A stretch of DNA of 64,000 nt from Marinifilum sp965230805 (GCF_965230805.1 NZ_OZ246019.1:1860001-1924000), one strand, 5' to 3'; numbered from the stretch's first letter, positions 17,273-26,947 are shown. Translations and numbers: made by a program. Notes: generated by a model from the letters alone, not told the origin.

Positions 17273-18397
17273 TTAAAATTCATCCTTTAACATTTCTTCC
17301 ACACAATGAAGTAATGTCATTTTTCCCTTGTAGGTATCGCAATTGGTCTGAAAGGCTACCGCAATTTTAAGATCAGGGAAATAAAGAAAAATCGAACGAA
17401 AGCCTGGTACAAATCCTGTGTGACCATAAGCTTTTCCATGCTTGGTTTTAAAAATAAAGCTTCCCATTCCGTAAGAATCGTATTCGTTTAAAACCCCATT
17501 GGGATTAGGCGTTACAATTTTACGAAGTGTTTCATCAGAAAATGGCATTGCCTTGTAATACAGTTGGGCCCATTTAGCCAAGTCGGAAGTTGTTGAAACA
17601 TATCCTCCACCAGTCCATTCCATTTGTGGATTCATAACATACCTACCATCAACCACAACTTGCTTAGGCATATGAAAAAAAGGATCTAAACCCGAATAAC
17701 CAATTGGCAATCTTGGCATATCTCTTCGTGTAGCCGCATAAGTTTGCTCCATATGCAATGGAGCCAAAATCCTGGCATTTACCACCTCGTAATAATCCAT
17801 TCCTGTGATTTTCTCGATAAGCATGCCAATTAACAAATAATTGGTATCGGAGTATGCCCAGCCTTCACCAGCTTTGTGCACTGCATCCATTTCGAATGCG
17901 TAGCACAAGCGATCCTTGTAGTTCCATACCTTATCGGGATTATTTTTGATATCGATCCACAACTGCTCATTGTCAACATAGCGTGGCAAACCACTGGTGT
18001 GCTGTAACAGCATTTCCACGGTGATATCGCCAATATTTGGCAATTTAGACAACCAACAGTACTCCTGGCAGTAGTTAAAAAACTTCTCCTTTAAACCGAC
18101 TTTCCCCTCTTCAACCAACTGGAATAAAACTGCTGCGGCATAAGTTTTTCCTATGCTTCCCGAAAACATTAAATGATGCAAATTTAGTCTTTCCTTGCGA
18201 ATAGAATCTGAATATCCTGTAACATAATCCTCCTGTCTGCCATCCTGATAAATAATAGAAAATCTCGCCCCAGGCAAATCCAACAGTTGCACCAAATCAT
18301 CGAGCTTATGTTGATAGTTACTTTGAGCGTTTCCATTCGTGGCATTGGTAAAAAGAAAAGCTAATAATAGAAAAAGTGAATAGTAAAAATTCTTCAT
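17273..18397 (-). CDS. Secreted serine hydrolase, beta-lactamase/PBP4*-like
   Basis: A 374-residue protein with a signal peptide (MKNFYYSLFLLLAFLFTNATNGNAQ). The serine active-site motifs of the class C/AmpH-like beta-lactamase superfamily are present: SIGK (SxxK) in LMFSGSIGKTYAAAVLFQL near residue 82, YSDTNY (usual YxN) near 180, and HTG (KTG equivalent) in GHTGFVPGF near 331. Members include D-aminopeptidases, esterases and penicillin-binding hydrolases. Sequence alone does not indicate a true beta-lactamase. It is a single gene in the periplasm. Confidence 0.85.
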   Translation of the reverse strand: MKNFYYSLFLLLAFLFTNATNGNAQSNYQHKLDDLVQLLDLPGARFSIIYQDGRQEDYVTGYSDSIRKERLNLHHLMFSGSIGKTYAAAVLFQLVEEGKVGLKEKFFNYCQEYCWLSKLPNIGDITVEMLLQHTSGLPRYVDNEQLWIDIKNNPDKVWNYKDRLCYAFEMDAVHKAGEGWAYSDTNYLLIGMLIEKITGMDYYEVVNARILAPLHMEQTYAATRRDMPRLPIGYSGLDPFFHMPKQVVVDGRYVMNPQMEWTGGGYVSTTSDLAKWAQLYYKAMPFSDETLRKIVTPNPNGVLNEYDSYGMGSFIFKTKHGKAYGHTGFVPGFRSIFLYFPDLKIAVAFQTNCDTYKGKMTLLHCVEEMLKDEF

Positions 18398-18523
18398 GAG
18401 GTGGGTTTATTGAGTTAAGGATCTGAAAGATAATACATTTTTACAAATTATTTTAATCTGCATTGCAACTTAGATTTCACAATTACATAAGCTTGATATT
18501 AGATTAAGGACATATACTTCCAA

Positions 18524-18531
18524 TACATTTG
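18524..18531 (+). promoter_or_regulatory. Possible -7 box of the sigma-factor gene
   Basis: TACATTTG matches the Bacteroidota TAnnTTTG element and lies 40 bp upstream of the preferred ATG. No good -33 TTTG is seen at the right distance. Confidence 0.35.
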
Positions 18532-18570
18532 TCGCGTAACTTAAGTGTTACACCATTAAATAACTACCAG

Positions 18571-19125
18571 ATGAGTGACGAGAAATTGCTTTCAAAGTTG
18601 AATGAAGGGTGCGAGAAGTCCTTTGAGTGTATCTATAAAAAGTACTGGGAAAGAATATTCAACTTTATTCATCGTATGACTTCAGACAAGGATTTGTCTC
18701 AAGTAATCACACAAGATGTTTTCGTTTCCTTGTGGGAAAACAGGAAAAGTGCGAACATTTCTAACCTATCTGCATATCTGTTTCAGGCTGCAAAATTTCA
18801 GGTTTTTAAATACTATCGGGATAACAAACTGAATAGGGAAATATTGGAAACCGAATTTGATCTTTTTATCGAAGAAAATACTGATGACATCAACGACAAG
18901 CTTATCGAACAATTAAACTTCTCAATCAATCAGTTGCCCGAAAAAAGACGACAAATCTTGCTAATGAATAAGGTTGACAATTTAAATTCAGAGGAAATTT
19001 CGCGTCAATTAAACATCAGCAATCAAACCGTTCGAAACCAGCTTTCTTCAGCAATCAAGCAAGTTCGTCATATGCTTAACGAAGCCACATACCTATTTCT
19101 TAGTTTGGTATACTTCTTATTCTAA
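18571..19125 (+). CDS. ECF RNA polymerase sigma factor, FecI-like
   Basis: A 184-residue ECF sigma factor. Region 2 is visible (SDEKLLSKLNEGCEKSFECIYKKYWERIFNFIHRMTSD, QDVFVSLWENRK), followed by region 4 (INQLPEKRRQILLMNKVDNLNSEEISRQLNISNQTVRNQLSSAIKQ). The ATG at 18571 (MSDEKLL) is preferred over a TTG 42 bp upstream because region 2 starts immediately after it. It is followed by fecR, susC and susD, the standard Bacteroidota arrangement in which the sigma factor drives the outer-membrane uptake genes upon substrate sensing. Confidence 0.9.
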   Translation: MSDEKLLSKLNEGCEKSFECIYKKYWERIFNFIHRMTSDKDLSQVITQDVFVSLWENRKSANISNLSAYLFQAAKFQVFKYYRDNKLNREILETEFDLFIEENTDDINDKLIEQLNFSINQLPEKRRQILLMNKVDNLNSEEISRQLNISNQTVRNQLSSAIKQVRHMLNEATYLFLSLVYFLF

Positions 19126-19214
19126 AACTTACATACACTTAATCATTTCATAACATTTTGCGATAGTACAAATCGCACTTCGTTGGTACTTAAGAGTGGA
19201 AACACAATTTAATA

Positions 19215-20156
19215 ATGCGCAATAAAAAGAACATACTAGAACATCTTATTAATAATGAATTGCTAGGAAAGAACTCAAAAGCAGAGAGTGATCTTTTATC
19301 AACTTTCAGCTCTTCGTTTAAAAGTGATCATGAATGGAACGAAGAAAACTTGGGCAACAAGCAAGAGTTAGCCGATTCAATGTTGAAAAATATAAAAAGC
19401 AGAATCAAACCTGAAAAATCGGGCAAAAAGATTCAACTTTTAAGGTACAGCATTTCGGCAGCGGCTAGCATTTTATTGCTTGCAGCAATTGCTTTATTCT
19501 TTAATAGCCGTATAAAAAATCCTGAATTAATTTCATTCCGTACTTTACACCAGATGGACTCAATTTTATTGCAGGATGGATCGAAAATATATCTTAGTCC
19601 AAATACCGAGATTCAATACAATACCAATTACAATAAAAAGCTTAGAGCTATAGACTTGCTGTCGGGCAATGCATTTTTTAAAGTAGCTAAAAACCCAAAC
19701 AAACCTTTTATTGTGTACTCCGGAGAAGTTGTAACCAAAGTTTTAGGAACATCTTTTAATGTTTCCTTGCTTCATGAAAATTGCAAGGTAACTGTATACA
19801 CAGGCAAAGTGAATGTAACATCCCCTTACGAAAGCATAAATATACTACCGCTACAAGAGCTAAGCTTTAATAACATTACTAATACCCTTACAAAAAATAT
19901 ATTTGAAAAAAGTCAGCTCAGCGAATGGTTCCTAAAAGATTTGGAACTAAACAATACAAGCATAGAGCATATTATTCATACACTGGAGTACAAATATGGT
20001 GTAGAATTCAGGAATATTTCGGATGAAGTAAAAAGAATAAGAGCTACAATTAATATTGATCGACAAGATTCAATTCAAGAAATAATAAATCAGATTAACT
20101 ATATAACCAACCTAAAATTTGAAGCGAATGGGAAAATAATATCTATTAAACACTAA
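19215..20156 (+). CDS. FecR-family anti-sigma factor
   Basis: A 313-residue inner-membrane regulator. The N-terminal cytoplasmic anti-sigma part ends at one transmembrane helix (residues about 77-96, AAASILLLAAIALFF). The periplasmic FecR domain follows (ILLQDGSKIYLSPNTEIQY, GNAFFKVAKNPNKPFIVYSGEVVTKVLGTSFNV), then a DUF4974-like C-terminal region (ELNNTSIEHIIHTLEYKYGVEF). It should hold the preceding sigma factor inactive until the STN domain of the following SusC signals. Confidence 0.9.
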   Translation: MRNKKNILEHLINNELLGKNSKAESDLLSTFSSSFKSDHEWNEENLGNKQELADSMLKNIKSRIKPEKSGKKIQLLRYSISAAASILLLAAIALFFNSRIKNPELISFRTLHQMDSILLQDGSKIYLSPNTEIQYNTNYNKKLRAIDLLSGNAFFKVAKNPNKPFIVYSGEVVTKVLGTSFNVSLLHENCKVTVYTGKVNVTSPYESINILPLQELSFNNITNTLTKNIFEKSQLSEWFLKDLELNNTSIEHIIHTLEYKYGVEFRNISDEVKRIRATINIDRQDSIQEIINQINYITNLKFEANGKIISIKH

Positions 20157-20170
20157 AAAAACCAAAAGAA

Positions 20171-20198
20171 AACTGCAGTTGGTGCAACAACCGCAGTT
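20171..20198 (+). promoter_or_regulatory. Hairpin in the fecR-susC intergenic region
   Basis: An 11-bp stem with one mismatch (20171-20181 with 20188-20198), loop GTGCAA, is followed by an AT-rich but not T-only tail. It may be an mRNA-stabilising or partially terminating element that separates regulator from transporter expression. Confidence 0.4.
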
Positions 20199-20236
20199 AA
20201 TTTAATCAAGTATTTAAATTAATCAATACTAAAAAA

Positions 20237-23200
20237 ATGTACTCAAAATTAACTCTTTTAAAAAGAAAAACAATTATTTGTTTGCTTTTAAGCTTGTGTG
20301 CCTTTAATATGAGTTGGGCAACAAATGCAAACAACACATATCCAAATATCAGCATCCAACTTGAAGATGCTTCATTAGTAACTATTTTCTCTGATTTATC
20401 TAAACAATCAAATTATAAGTTTAGCTACGGAGAAAGCATTATCTCCGACAAACAAAGATACTCTGTAAATGAAGAAGATGAAAAATTAAATCTTGTTCTT
20501 CATGATTTATCTGAGAAAGCAAAATTTGATTACACAATCAAAGAGAATCATGTTTTTGTAAAAAAATTACCTCAGGAAAAAATCACTGCTAAAGGTACTG
20601 TTGTTGACGAAAACAACTTGCCATTGCCTGGAGCCAGTGTTATTGAACTTGGAACTACCAATGGTGTAATCACCGATTTTGACGGTAATTTTACCTTACA
20701 ACTTTCGGGAGTTAGCACAAAAATGATCTTTTCGTTTATTGGTTACGAAGATGTTGAAATGGAAGCGGGTACCGACATGCAAGTTCAGCTAAAACCTGCT
20801 ACCGAAAGTCTTAACGAGGTATTGGTTATTGGTTACGGTAGTCAGACCAAAGCCGATGTTACCGGAGCTTTAAAAAAGATAAGCGAAGATGATTTTAAAG
20901 CAGGAATCAACACCTCGGCAGACAACTTGCTGCAAGGTAAAGTTCCTGGTGTTAGAATTATCAACTCGAGTGGTGAACCGGGAGCAGCTGTTGATATCAT
21001 GATTCGTGGTGCAGGTTCGATAAGAAGTGGTAGTACGCCTTTATTTGTTGTTGATGGAGTACCATTAAGCAACGATGACATTAGCCCTTCCGGCCCTGAT
21101 GGAGGAGTTGGTTCTTCCAGAGCTAAAAATCCAATTAACTTCTTAAATCCGAACGACATCGAGTCTATTAACGTTTTAAAAGATGCTTCGGCTGCAGCTA
21201 TTTATGGTGCAAGAGGTTCAAACGGTGTAATCATCATCACTACCAAAAAAGGTAGGTTCGGAAAACCTCAGTTTTCTCTTGATTCCTATCTGGGAATTTC
21301 GCAAGTAGCTAATAAGTTGGATTTGTTATCGGGCGATAAATATGCCGATATCAACTCTGAGCATGCTTTTACGCCTAACGCAAACACCGATTGGCAAGAT
21401 GTAATTTTTAGAACTGCAATTACCAAAAGCAACAACCTTTCGTTTTCAAAAGGTTCCGAAACCGGAAACTACTTTGTATCTGTAAGTCACATCGACCAGG
21501 AAGGTACAATTCAAGAGAGTAATTTCGAAAGATTATCAGGTAGAGTAAATGTAAACGAATCATTCTTCGATAACAAAAGATTAAAGCTTAAGGTAAATTT
21601 AACTGCATCCGAAACTACCGACGTTGGTGTTCCATCAAGTAGTAATGCAGGTGCAACCGGTGAGCTTATCACTCACATGCTTAAGGCTAACCCAACTCGT
21701 CCGGTATACGACGAAAATGGCGAATTATTCGATTTTGATACCGAAGGAAGTTACAACCCATTGTATATGCTTGATTTCTTTTCGGATAAAACCAAAACCA
21801 CACGTATTTTGGGTAGCATCGAAACAAAATTCAGAATCATTAACGGGCTGGAATATCAATTTAAGTATGGTGTTGACAAATCAACATCGGAAAGAAACAC
21901 AACTTACTATCCGAATACTACCGAGATTGAGAGTACCGGAGCATATTTCCAAAAGAACAACGAAACTTTCAATTATTTGTTAGAGCACTATGTAACTTAT
22001 GCAAAAACAATTGATCAGCATAAATTTGACTTGCTAGCGGGTTTCTCGTACCACAAGTTCGACAAATCAGGAACTACTTTCGGAGTTAAAAACATCGAAG
22101 ATAACGGTATCGATCCTGCAAACAATCCTGCTGTAGGTAATGATCAAAATGCAATTGAAACAAGAGGTTTTGCGGAAGTAAACGAGCTACAATCCTATTT
22201 CGGACGTATCAATTACTCGTACCAAGGCAAATATCTTGCAACTGCATCGTTAAGAGCCGATGGTTCAACTCGTTTTGGTGAAAACAACAAGTATGGTTAC
22301 TTCCCTTCGTTCGCATTGGGTTGGAACATATCCGAAGAGTCGTTTATCAAAGACATTGAAAGCATCGACAACTTGAAACTGAGAGGTAGCTGGGGACAAA
22401 CCGGTAACCAGGAAGTTCCTAACAAAGTAACACAGGAAACATACTCTATTTCAAGCGGAAACGGATACTACTTAAATGGCGAAAATGCCGATATCACCGA
22501 TGGTATTACTTATACACGTACTACAAATCCTGATTTACAGTGGGAAGTAGTAACCCAGTTAAACCTTGGTATTGATTTTAACCTATTTGGCGGTAAACTT
22601 TACGGAGCATTAGATTACTTTAACAAGAAAACTACCGATGCCATTCTGATTCTTCCTGCAATTCAGCCTAACTTCTCAAACGTATGGACAAATATGGAAG
22701 GAGAGATTATCAACAAAGGCTTTGAATTTACAGTTGGAAGTAATCTTGTTAAAACTGATGACTTTAACTGGTCGGTTGATTTTAACGGAGCAACTCTTGA
22801 TAATGAAATCAAAGATCTTCCGGTAAGTGAAATTCTTTCAGGAAATGTATCTGGTTCGGGTGTATCAGGCGAAACGGTTAACATTTACACCAACGGATAC
22901 GCTGCCGGCTCGTTCTACCTAAGAAAACACATGGGTTTCGACGAAAATGGAATTTCTATTTTATCGGATGAAAAACACATTACCGAAGGTGCACTGCCAA
23001 AATTCACCTACTCGCTAAACAGCCAGATGAATTACAAGAATTTCGATTTCTCGTTCTCATTTGTAGGTCAAAATGGTGGATATCTGTTTAATAACACAAA
23101 ATTAGCTACAAACGTAATGGCCAACCTTTCGGGTAGCAAAAACATTACTTACGATGTTCTTAACTCGGGACAATCGAAAGACGATGGCTTGGTTGTATCC

Positions 23201-23464
23201 GATTATTATCTTGAGAAATCGGATTACCTAAGATTAAACACATTGCGTTTAGGATATACATTTAATACCAACAAACTTAGCTGGCTTGATAAAGTAAATG
23301 TTTACGTTACTGGTCAAAACTTATTTACCATTACCGATTACTCAGGATTCGACCCGGCAGTAAACACAGCTAAAAATGTTAACGGTAACAATTCATTAGG
23401 AATGGATTATGCAAGTTATCCAAGTTCAAGAACCTTTTTATTTGGTACCACTATTAAATTTTAA
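20237..23464 (+). CDS. SusC-like TonB-dependent outer-membrane receptor with STN domain
   Basis: A 1075-residue SusC/RagA-type transporter. After a signal peptide (residues 1-30) come an STN signalling domain (about 33-112, ISIQLEDASLVTIFSDLSKQS), a carboxypeptidase-regulatory-like domain (GTVVDENNLPLPGASVIELGT), a plug domain (SLNEVLVIGYGSQTKADVTGAL, GVRIINSSGEPG, VVDGVPLSNDD, DASAAAIYGARGSNGVIIITTKKG), and a long beta-barrel ending in FGTTIKF. The STN domain links it to the upstream FecR/sigma pair. The substrate is not predictable because no glycoside hydrolase, sulfatase or peptidase is adjacent. Confidence 0.95.
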   Translation: MYSKLTLLKRKTIICLLLSLCAFNMSWATNANNTYPNISIQLEDASLVTIFSDLSKQSNYKFSYGESIISDKQRYSVNEEDEKLNLVLHDLSEKAKFDYTIKENHVFVKKLPQEKITAKGTVVDENNLPLPGASVIELGTTNGVITDFDGNFTLQLSGVSTKMIFSFIGYEDVEMEAGTDMQVQLKPATESLNEVLVIGYGSQTKADVTGALKKISEDDFKAGINTSADNLLQGKVPGVRIINSSGEPGAAVDIMIRGAGSIRSGSTPLFVVDGVPLSNDDISPSGPDGGVGSSRAKNPINFLNPNDIESINVLKDASAAAIYGARGSNGVIIITTKKGRFGKPQFSLDSYLGISQVANKLDLLSGDKYADINSEHAFTPNANTDWQDVIFRTAITKSNNLSFSKGSETGNYFVSVSHIDQEGTIQESNFERLSGRVNVNESFFDNKRLKLKVNLTASETTDVGVPSSSNAGATGELITHMLKANPTRPVYDENGELFDFDTEGSYNPLYMLDFFSDKTKTTRILGSIETKFRIINGLEYQFKYGVDKSTSERNTTYYPNTTEIESTGAYFQKNNETFNYLLEHYVTYAKTIDQHKFDLLAGFSYHKFDKSGTTFGVKNIEDNGIDPANNPAVGNDQNAIETRGFAEVNELQSYFGRINYSYQGKYLATASLRADGSTRFGENNKYGYFPSFALGWNISEESFIKDIESIDNLKLRGSWGQTGNQEVPNKVTQETYSISSGNGYYLNGENADITDGITYTRTTNPDLQWEVVTQLNLGIDFNLFGGKLYGALDYFNKKTTDAILILPAIQPNFSNVWTNMEGEIINKGFEFTVGSNLVKTDDFNWSVDFNGATLDNEIKDLPVSEILSGNVSGSGVSGETVNIYTNGYAAGSFYLRKHMGFDENGISILSDEKHITEGALPKFTYSLNSQMNYKNFDFSFSFVGQNGGYLFNNTKLATNVMANLSGSKNITYDVLNSGQSKDDGLVVSDYYLEKSDYLRLNTLRLGYTFNTNKLSWLDKVNVYVTGQNLFTITDYSGFDPAVNTAKNVNGNNSLGMDYASYPSSRTFLFGTTIKF

Positions 23465-23469
23465 AGAAG

Positions 23470-25218
23470 ATGAAACTGTTTAAAATATCGAATATTGCAT
23501 TATTAATTGTTCTTTCCTCATCAATGCTTTTCAATTCATGTACTGATTTGGAAGAACAGATTATCGACGAGATTATATCAGAAGATATTAATACTGTTGC
23601 CGGAGCCGAATTAAGCCTGTTGGCTTCAACCTACGACAAAGGAGAAGGAATTTTTGCAAACTATGGTGGAACATGGTGTTTACAGCAAATGACTACCGAC
23701 GAAGCATTGCTTCCTGCAAGAGGTGAAGACTGGTATGATGGTGGAAAGTGGAAAACTCTTCACGAATTTAACTGGAACGAAAACTCTCCTAAAGTAAGAG
23801 ACAATTGGAACAACCTAAACAAAGCCGTTGCTCAGGCAGCCAGTACAATTGATGTATTAAAAAACAGCTCTATTCCACAAAAAGAGCAATATCTGGCCGA
23901 AGCAAAAGGTTTATGGGTTTTGTATACATACAATATTGTTGATTTATTTGGTCAGATTCCATATCGTGATCCAATGAATCTAAGCTATAGCGATGTACCT
24001 GAAATTTTGAATTCGGTAGATGCTTTAAATATCTGTGTTACCATGTTGGAAGAAATCATTCCTTCATTGGCTGAATTTGGTCAACAATCCACTCACGCAG
24101 GAAGATTTACCAAAGAAGCAGCATATGCACTATTGGCTAAAATTTACCTTAACATGGCTGTTTACGAAGATCGTTACAACGAATCGGCATCATTCGATTT
24201 TGTATCGAGCGGATACATGGATGAGGTAATTAAATATTGCGACATGTTAATCTCATCATCAAAATTTGAATTGGAAGATGATTACTTCGAGATTTTTGGT
24301 GTAGATAACAACAACAGCTCCGAGAATATCTTCGCAGTTATCCAAAAAGCTACAGGATCGAACAGAGGGCAGAACGATTTCACTTACCTATCGATGGGTC
24401 GTAACCAAAAGGCCAACCCCGATAACAACCGTGGATCAAACGCTACTTGTACAACTCCTGATTATTTTGCAACCTGGGACAACAACAGAACCGATCCACG
24501 TTTTCACAAACACACTGTAAAAAATGGTGGTGTAGCTTTCAGAAACGATGGTACCGATGTAAGCCTTCCATACAACGGAGTATTCCACTTTAACCGTGGA
24601 TTCCAGGAAGGACAGCAATACGGACCAATTATTACCGATGGAGCTTTCGAAATGGATCCTAACAACTCGTCAAACGTTTTGGTACAAACTTTATATACCG
24701 AAAAAACACCAGACCTATTGTTGGATTTCACTCGTGAATTAAACTTCGACAATTCGGCAAGCGCAGCATTCTCACAAAACCAAATCAACCGTGGAATTCG
24801 CGTATTTAAGCAAGAATACGATGCCGAAAACACACGTAAATATGGAGGTGTTGATATTGCAGTTTTCCGTTTAGGGATGATTTACACCATGAGAGCCGAA
24901 GCTAAATTCAGAAAAGGAGACATCTCGGGTGCACTTGCCGATATCAATAAATTAAGAACAAGCCGATGGAGCATTGATATTGACGGCAACCAGTACTATG
25001 GCGAAGAAATTAATGCTCTAACCGAGGAAGTTCTTTACAACGAAATGAGCTACGAAACCTACTGGGAAGGAGAAAGACGTCAGCAAATGATTCGCTTTGG
25101 AACCTACGAAGATGCGTATACAGCAAAAGCAGTATCATCTCCGTACTTAAGAATTTTCCCTATCCCTCAGTCTGAACTAGACGTAAACAAGGGATTTGAT
25201 CAGAATACAGGATACTAA
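23470..25218 (+). CDS. SusD-like nutrient-binding outer-membrane lipoprotein
   Basis: A 582-residue SusD/RagB partner of the preceding SusC, 5 bp downstream. The signal peptide ends in a lipobox (LLIVLSSSMLFNSC), so the protein is anchored on the cell surface. The TPR-rich core is visible (AEAKGLWVLYTYNIVDLFGQIPYRDP, AYALLAKIYLNMAVY), with the C-terminal SusD signature region YETYWEGERRQQMIRFGTYEDAY and RIFPIPQSELDVN. SusD proteins cap the SusC barrel and bind oligosaccharides or peptides. It is followed by a terminator and repeat-filled DNA, so the locus stops here. Confidence 0.95.
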   Translation: MKLFKISNIALLIVLSSSMLFNSCTDLEEQIIDEIISEDINTVAGAELSLLASTYDKGEGIFANYGGTWCLQQMTTDEALLPARGEDWYDGGKWKTLHEFNWNENSPKVRDNWNNLNKAVAQAASTIDVLKNSSIPQKEQYLAEAKGLWVLYTYNIVDLFGQIPYRDPMNLSYSDVPEILNSVDALNICVTMLEEIIPSLAEFGQQSTHAGRFTKEAAYALLAKIYLNMAVYEDRYNESASFDFVSSGYMDEVIKYCDMLISSSKFELEDDYFEIFGVDNNNSSENIFAVIQKATGSNRGQNDFTYLSMGRNQKANPDNNRGSNATCTTPDYFATWDNNRTDPRFHKHTVKNGGVAFRNDGTDVSLPYNGVFHFNRGFQEGQQYGPIITDGAFEMDPNNSSNVLVQTLYTEKTPDLLLDFTRELNFDNSASAAFSQNQINRGIRVFKQEYDAENTRKYGGVDIAVFRLGMIYTMRAEAKFRKGDISGALADINKLRTSRWSIDIDGNQYYGEEINALTEEVLYNEMSYETYWEGERRQQMIRFGTYEDAYTAKAVSSPYLRIFPIPQSELDVNKGFDQNTGY

Positions 25219-25254
25219 AGTTTAGATTTTAGTTTTGAAATATTTTTAGGGATC

Positions 25255-25290
25255 GGTCGGTCGGAGAGTAATCTTCGATCGGCCTTGCTT
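25255..25290 (+). terminator. Terminator after susD
   Basis: A 9-bp GC-rich stem with two G-U pairs (25255-25263 with 25276-25284) is followed by TTGCTTTT. It lies 37 bp downstream of the susD stop. Confidence 0.65.
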
Positions 25291-25329
25291 TTGGGTGTAA
25301 TTGGTTCGACATTTTTCTTATTTACAGAG

Positions 25330-25812
25330 CCCCACCAGTAAAGTGCATACTAAGAGCGATGATCCTCACCCTTCTACCCGGCATCTGCGGCGTTCGAACT
25401 GGCATTGTTTCACTATTTGTTAATAAGTGCATCGTTCTACCTGCCGTCTGCTCCCTTCTACCTGCCAACTGCATCCTTCGTGTTGATAAATGCATTGTTC
25501 GTGTTAATAAGTGCACCGTTCTACCTGCCATCTGCACTGTTCTAGCTGCCAAGTGCAAGGTATTTGTTGATATCTGCACCGTATTTGTTAACAAGTGCAC
25601 TGCATTTAACAGGAAGTAGGGAAACAATGCCAGGTTGAACAGTGCTTTTATCAGGAAGTAAGGCAACAATGGCAGGTAGAAGCATGCATATCACAGAAAT
25701 TATGCGAACAATGGCGAGAAGAAGTGTACAGATGACAGATCGCTCGAAACAATTATAAGTGAGAAGGCTAACATTGGCAAGTAGAAAGGACAAATTACTG
25801 CTGTATTACTGT
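25330..25812. repeat. Tandem array with 21-bp period, about 23 degenerate units
   Basis: The stretch parses without gaps into consecutive 21-bp units. In the left half (to about 25602) two unit types mix: TTCTACCTGCCATCTGCACTG-like (e.g. 25435, 25456, 25519, 25540) and TTCGTGTTAATAAGTGCACC-like (25414, 25477, 25498, 25582). From about 25603 the units read in the opposite sense (e.g. ACAATGGCAGGTAGAAGCAT at 25666; GGCAGGTAGAA is the complement of TTCTACCTGCC), and the 21-bp register is kept. Because 21 is divisible by three, every frame yields heptad-repeat peptides (e.g. CTVLPAI CTVLAAK on the plus strand). The ORFs there are probably by-products. It begins 40 bp after the susD terminator. 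Confidence 0.8.
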
Positions 25813-26050
25813 AAAAACAGAATACGCAGAGTCCCAACGAAACACTCGAACTAGGGGTAAGCTCGGAGTATCAGGGGAAAATATCATAAAGAAGTTATGG
25901 GCTTAGTGATGAAATTGGCTAATGCGGAGCTTTCGATGGCAATTTAGAGTTGGTAAGGAATAAGTTGGGAAAAAGCTTGGTTAAGATTTCCTAACTCGAT
26001 TCAACCTTAAGAGTGTTACTTTTAGTTATATTTGAATAAAACTTAATTTA
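25813..26050. other. Gene-free DNA after the 21-bp array
   Basis: About 240 bp with no coding frame, no clear repeat register and no recognisable RNA. It separates the array from the broken membrane gene. Confidence 0.4.
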
Positions 26051-26716
26051 ATGCATGCTACACACAAAACTGGTTTAAAAACCTTCCTTACAATATCATT
26101 TTCGATACTCATTATCCATTGGGTATATTTCTTCTTTCCTTTAGCCAAATCGTACTTTGAGGAATTTGCAAAATAGTTGTATTCAAATAATTTAGACAGA
26201 AATGGAGCATTCTTAAAAATCTGTTTAAGTTTCTTAAGTGGTATCGGAATATTTATTGGGGTATTAATAGCTTTTAGAAGAGCAAATACATTCGAAAAAA
26301 GTGTTTGTGGACAGGTGCAATCACAAATAACCTCAACTAGCTTTGCAGCTTCTGATTTGACAAATATTGATTGGTGTTCTCTTAACAAGTTTAGTCGGAA
26401 TGACCTTAGATTAACGGGATTAAAACATGTTAATATCAAAATAAACATTGAAAAGTCTTTACTTAGAGGCTGTAGAATTGCAAATAATTACAGAGATAAA
26501 CTCTCTATTGTTATACTTAAGAATAGTAGGAATTCAAATCTAGAAGGTATAAAAATTGCGAAAAATCAGCTTATTGATTGTGATTATTCTGAATTCACAG
26601 ATAAGGATGTGACTGATCTTAGAAAGGAATACAATCTCTGTAAGGAAAAGATTTATTTCGAACACAATAATCCAAAAAATAAAAAAGACGATGTGAATGG
26701 ACAAGTTTCATTGTAA
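26051..26716 (+). pseudogene. Two-TM pentapeptide-like protein interrupted by a TAG codon
   Basis: A single reading frame of about 221 codons starts at ATG 26051 and is broken only by TAG at 26174-26176. Before the stop lies a membrane helix (KTFLTISFSILIIHWVYFFFPLAKSYFEEFAK). Directly after it, in the same frame, lie a second helix (ICLSFLSGIGIFIGVLIAFRRANTFE) and a region with pentapeptide-like traits (RNSNLEGIKIAKNQLIDCDYSEF). The two-helix plus FRRA arrangement is the N-terminus of Bacteroidota pentapeptide-repeat membrane proteins, which are usually longer. This copy therefore also seems internally shortened. It could be a pseudogene, or the second half could be translated from a later start. 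A terminator follows. Confidence 0.6.
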
Positions 26717-26720
26717 AACA

Positions 26721-26757
26721 AAAAACCTCATCTGCATTAGCAAATGAGGTTTTGTTT
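26721..26757 (+). terminator. Terminator after the split membrane gene
   Basis: A 12-bp stem with one mismatch (26724-26735 with 26740-26751), loop ATTA, is followed by TTGTTTT. It separates the plus-strand gene from the opposing tRNA. Confidence 0.7.
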
Positions 26758-26759
26758 TG

Positions 26760-26830
26760 AGGTCTCTGGCGGATTCGAACCGCCGTAGATGGTTTTGCAG
26801 ACCACTGCCTAGCCACTCGGCCAAGAGACC
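26760..26830 (-). tRNA. tRNA-Cys (anticodon GCA)
   Basis: A 71-nt cloverleaf on the minus strand. The acceptor stem is GGTCTCT/AGAGACC with discriminator U at 26760, which fits tRNA-Cys. The D arm is GCC...GGC, the anticodon arm GTGGT CTGCAAA ACCAT with anticodon GCA at 26796-26798, and the T arm GGCGG TTCGAAT CCGCC. The CCA end is not encoded. Confidence 0.95.
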
Positions 26831-26947
26831 CTTTTTCCTTAAAGGCGTTGCAAAGATATAAATTTCTGTTTTACCTGTGCAAACTTTTTGGAAGCTTTTG
26901 TAACAAAAAAATTACGGTAAAAATGCAAAGCCAGTATTATCAATAGC

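Noticed and set aside
25322..25793. Heptad-repeat ORFs of 83-115 codons on both strands
   Set aside because: They follow automatically from a 21-bp repeat with few stop codons; there is no start context, no conserved domain, and ORFs overlap on both strands.
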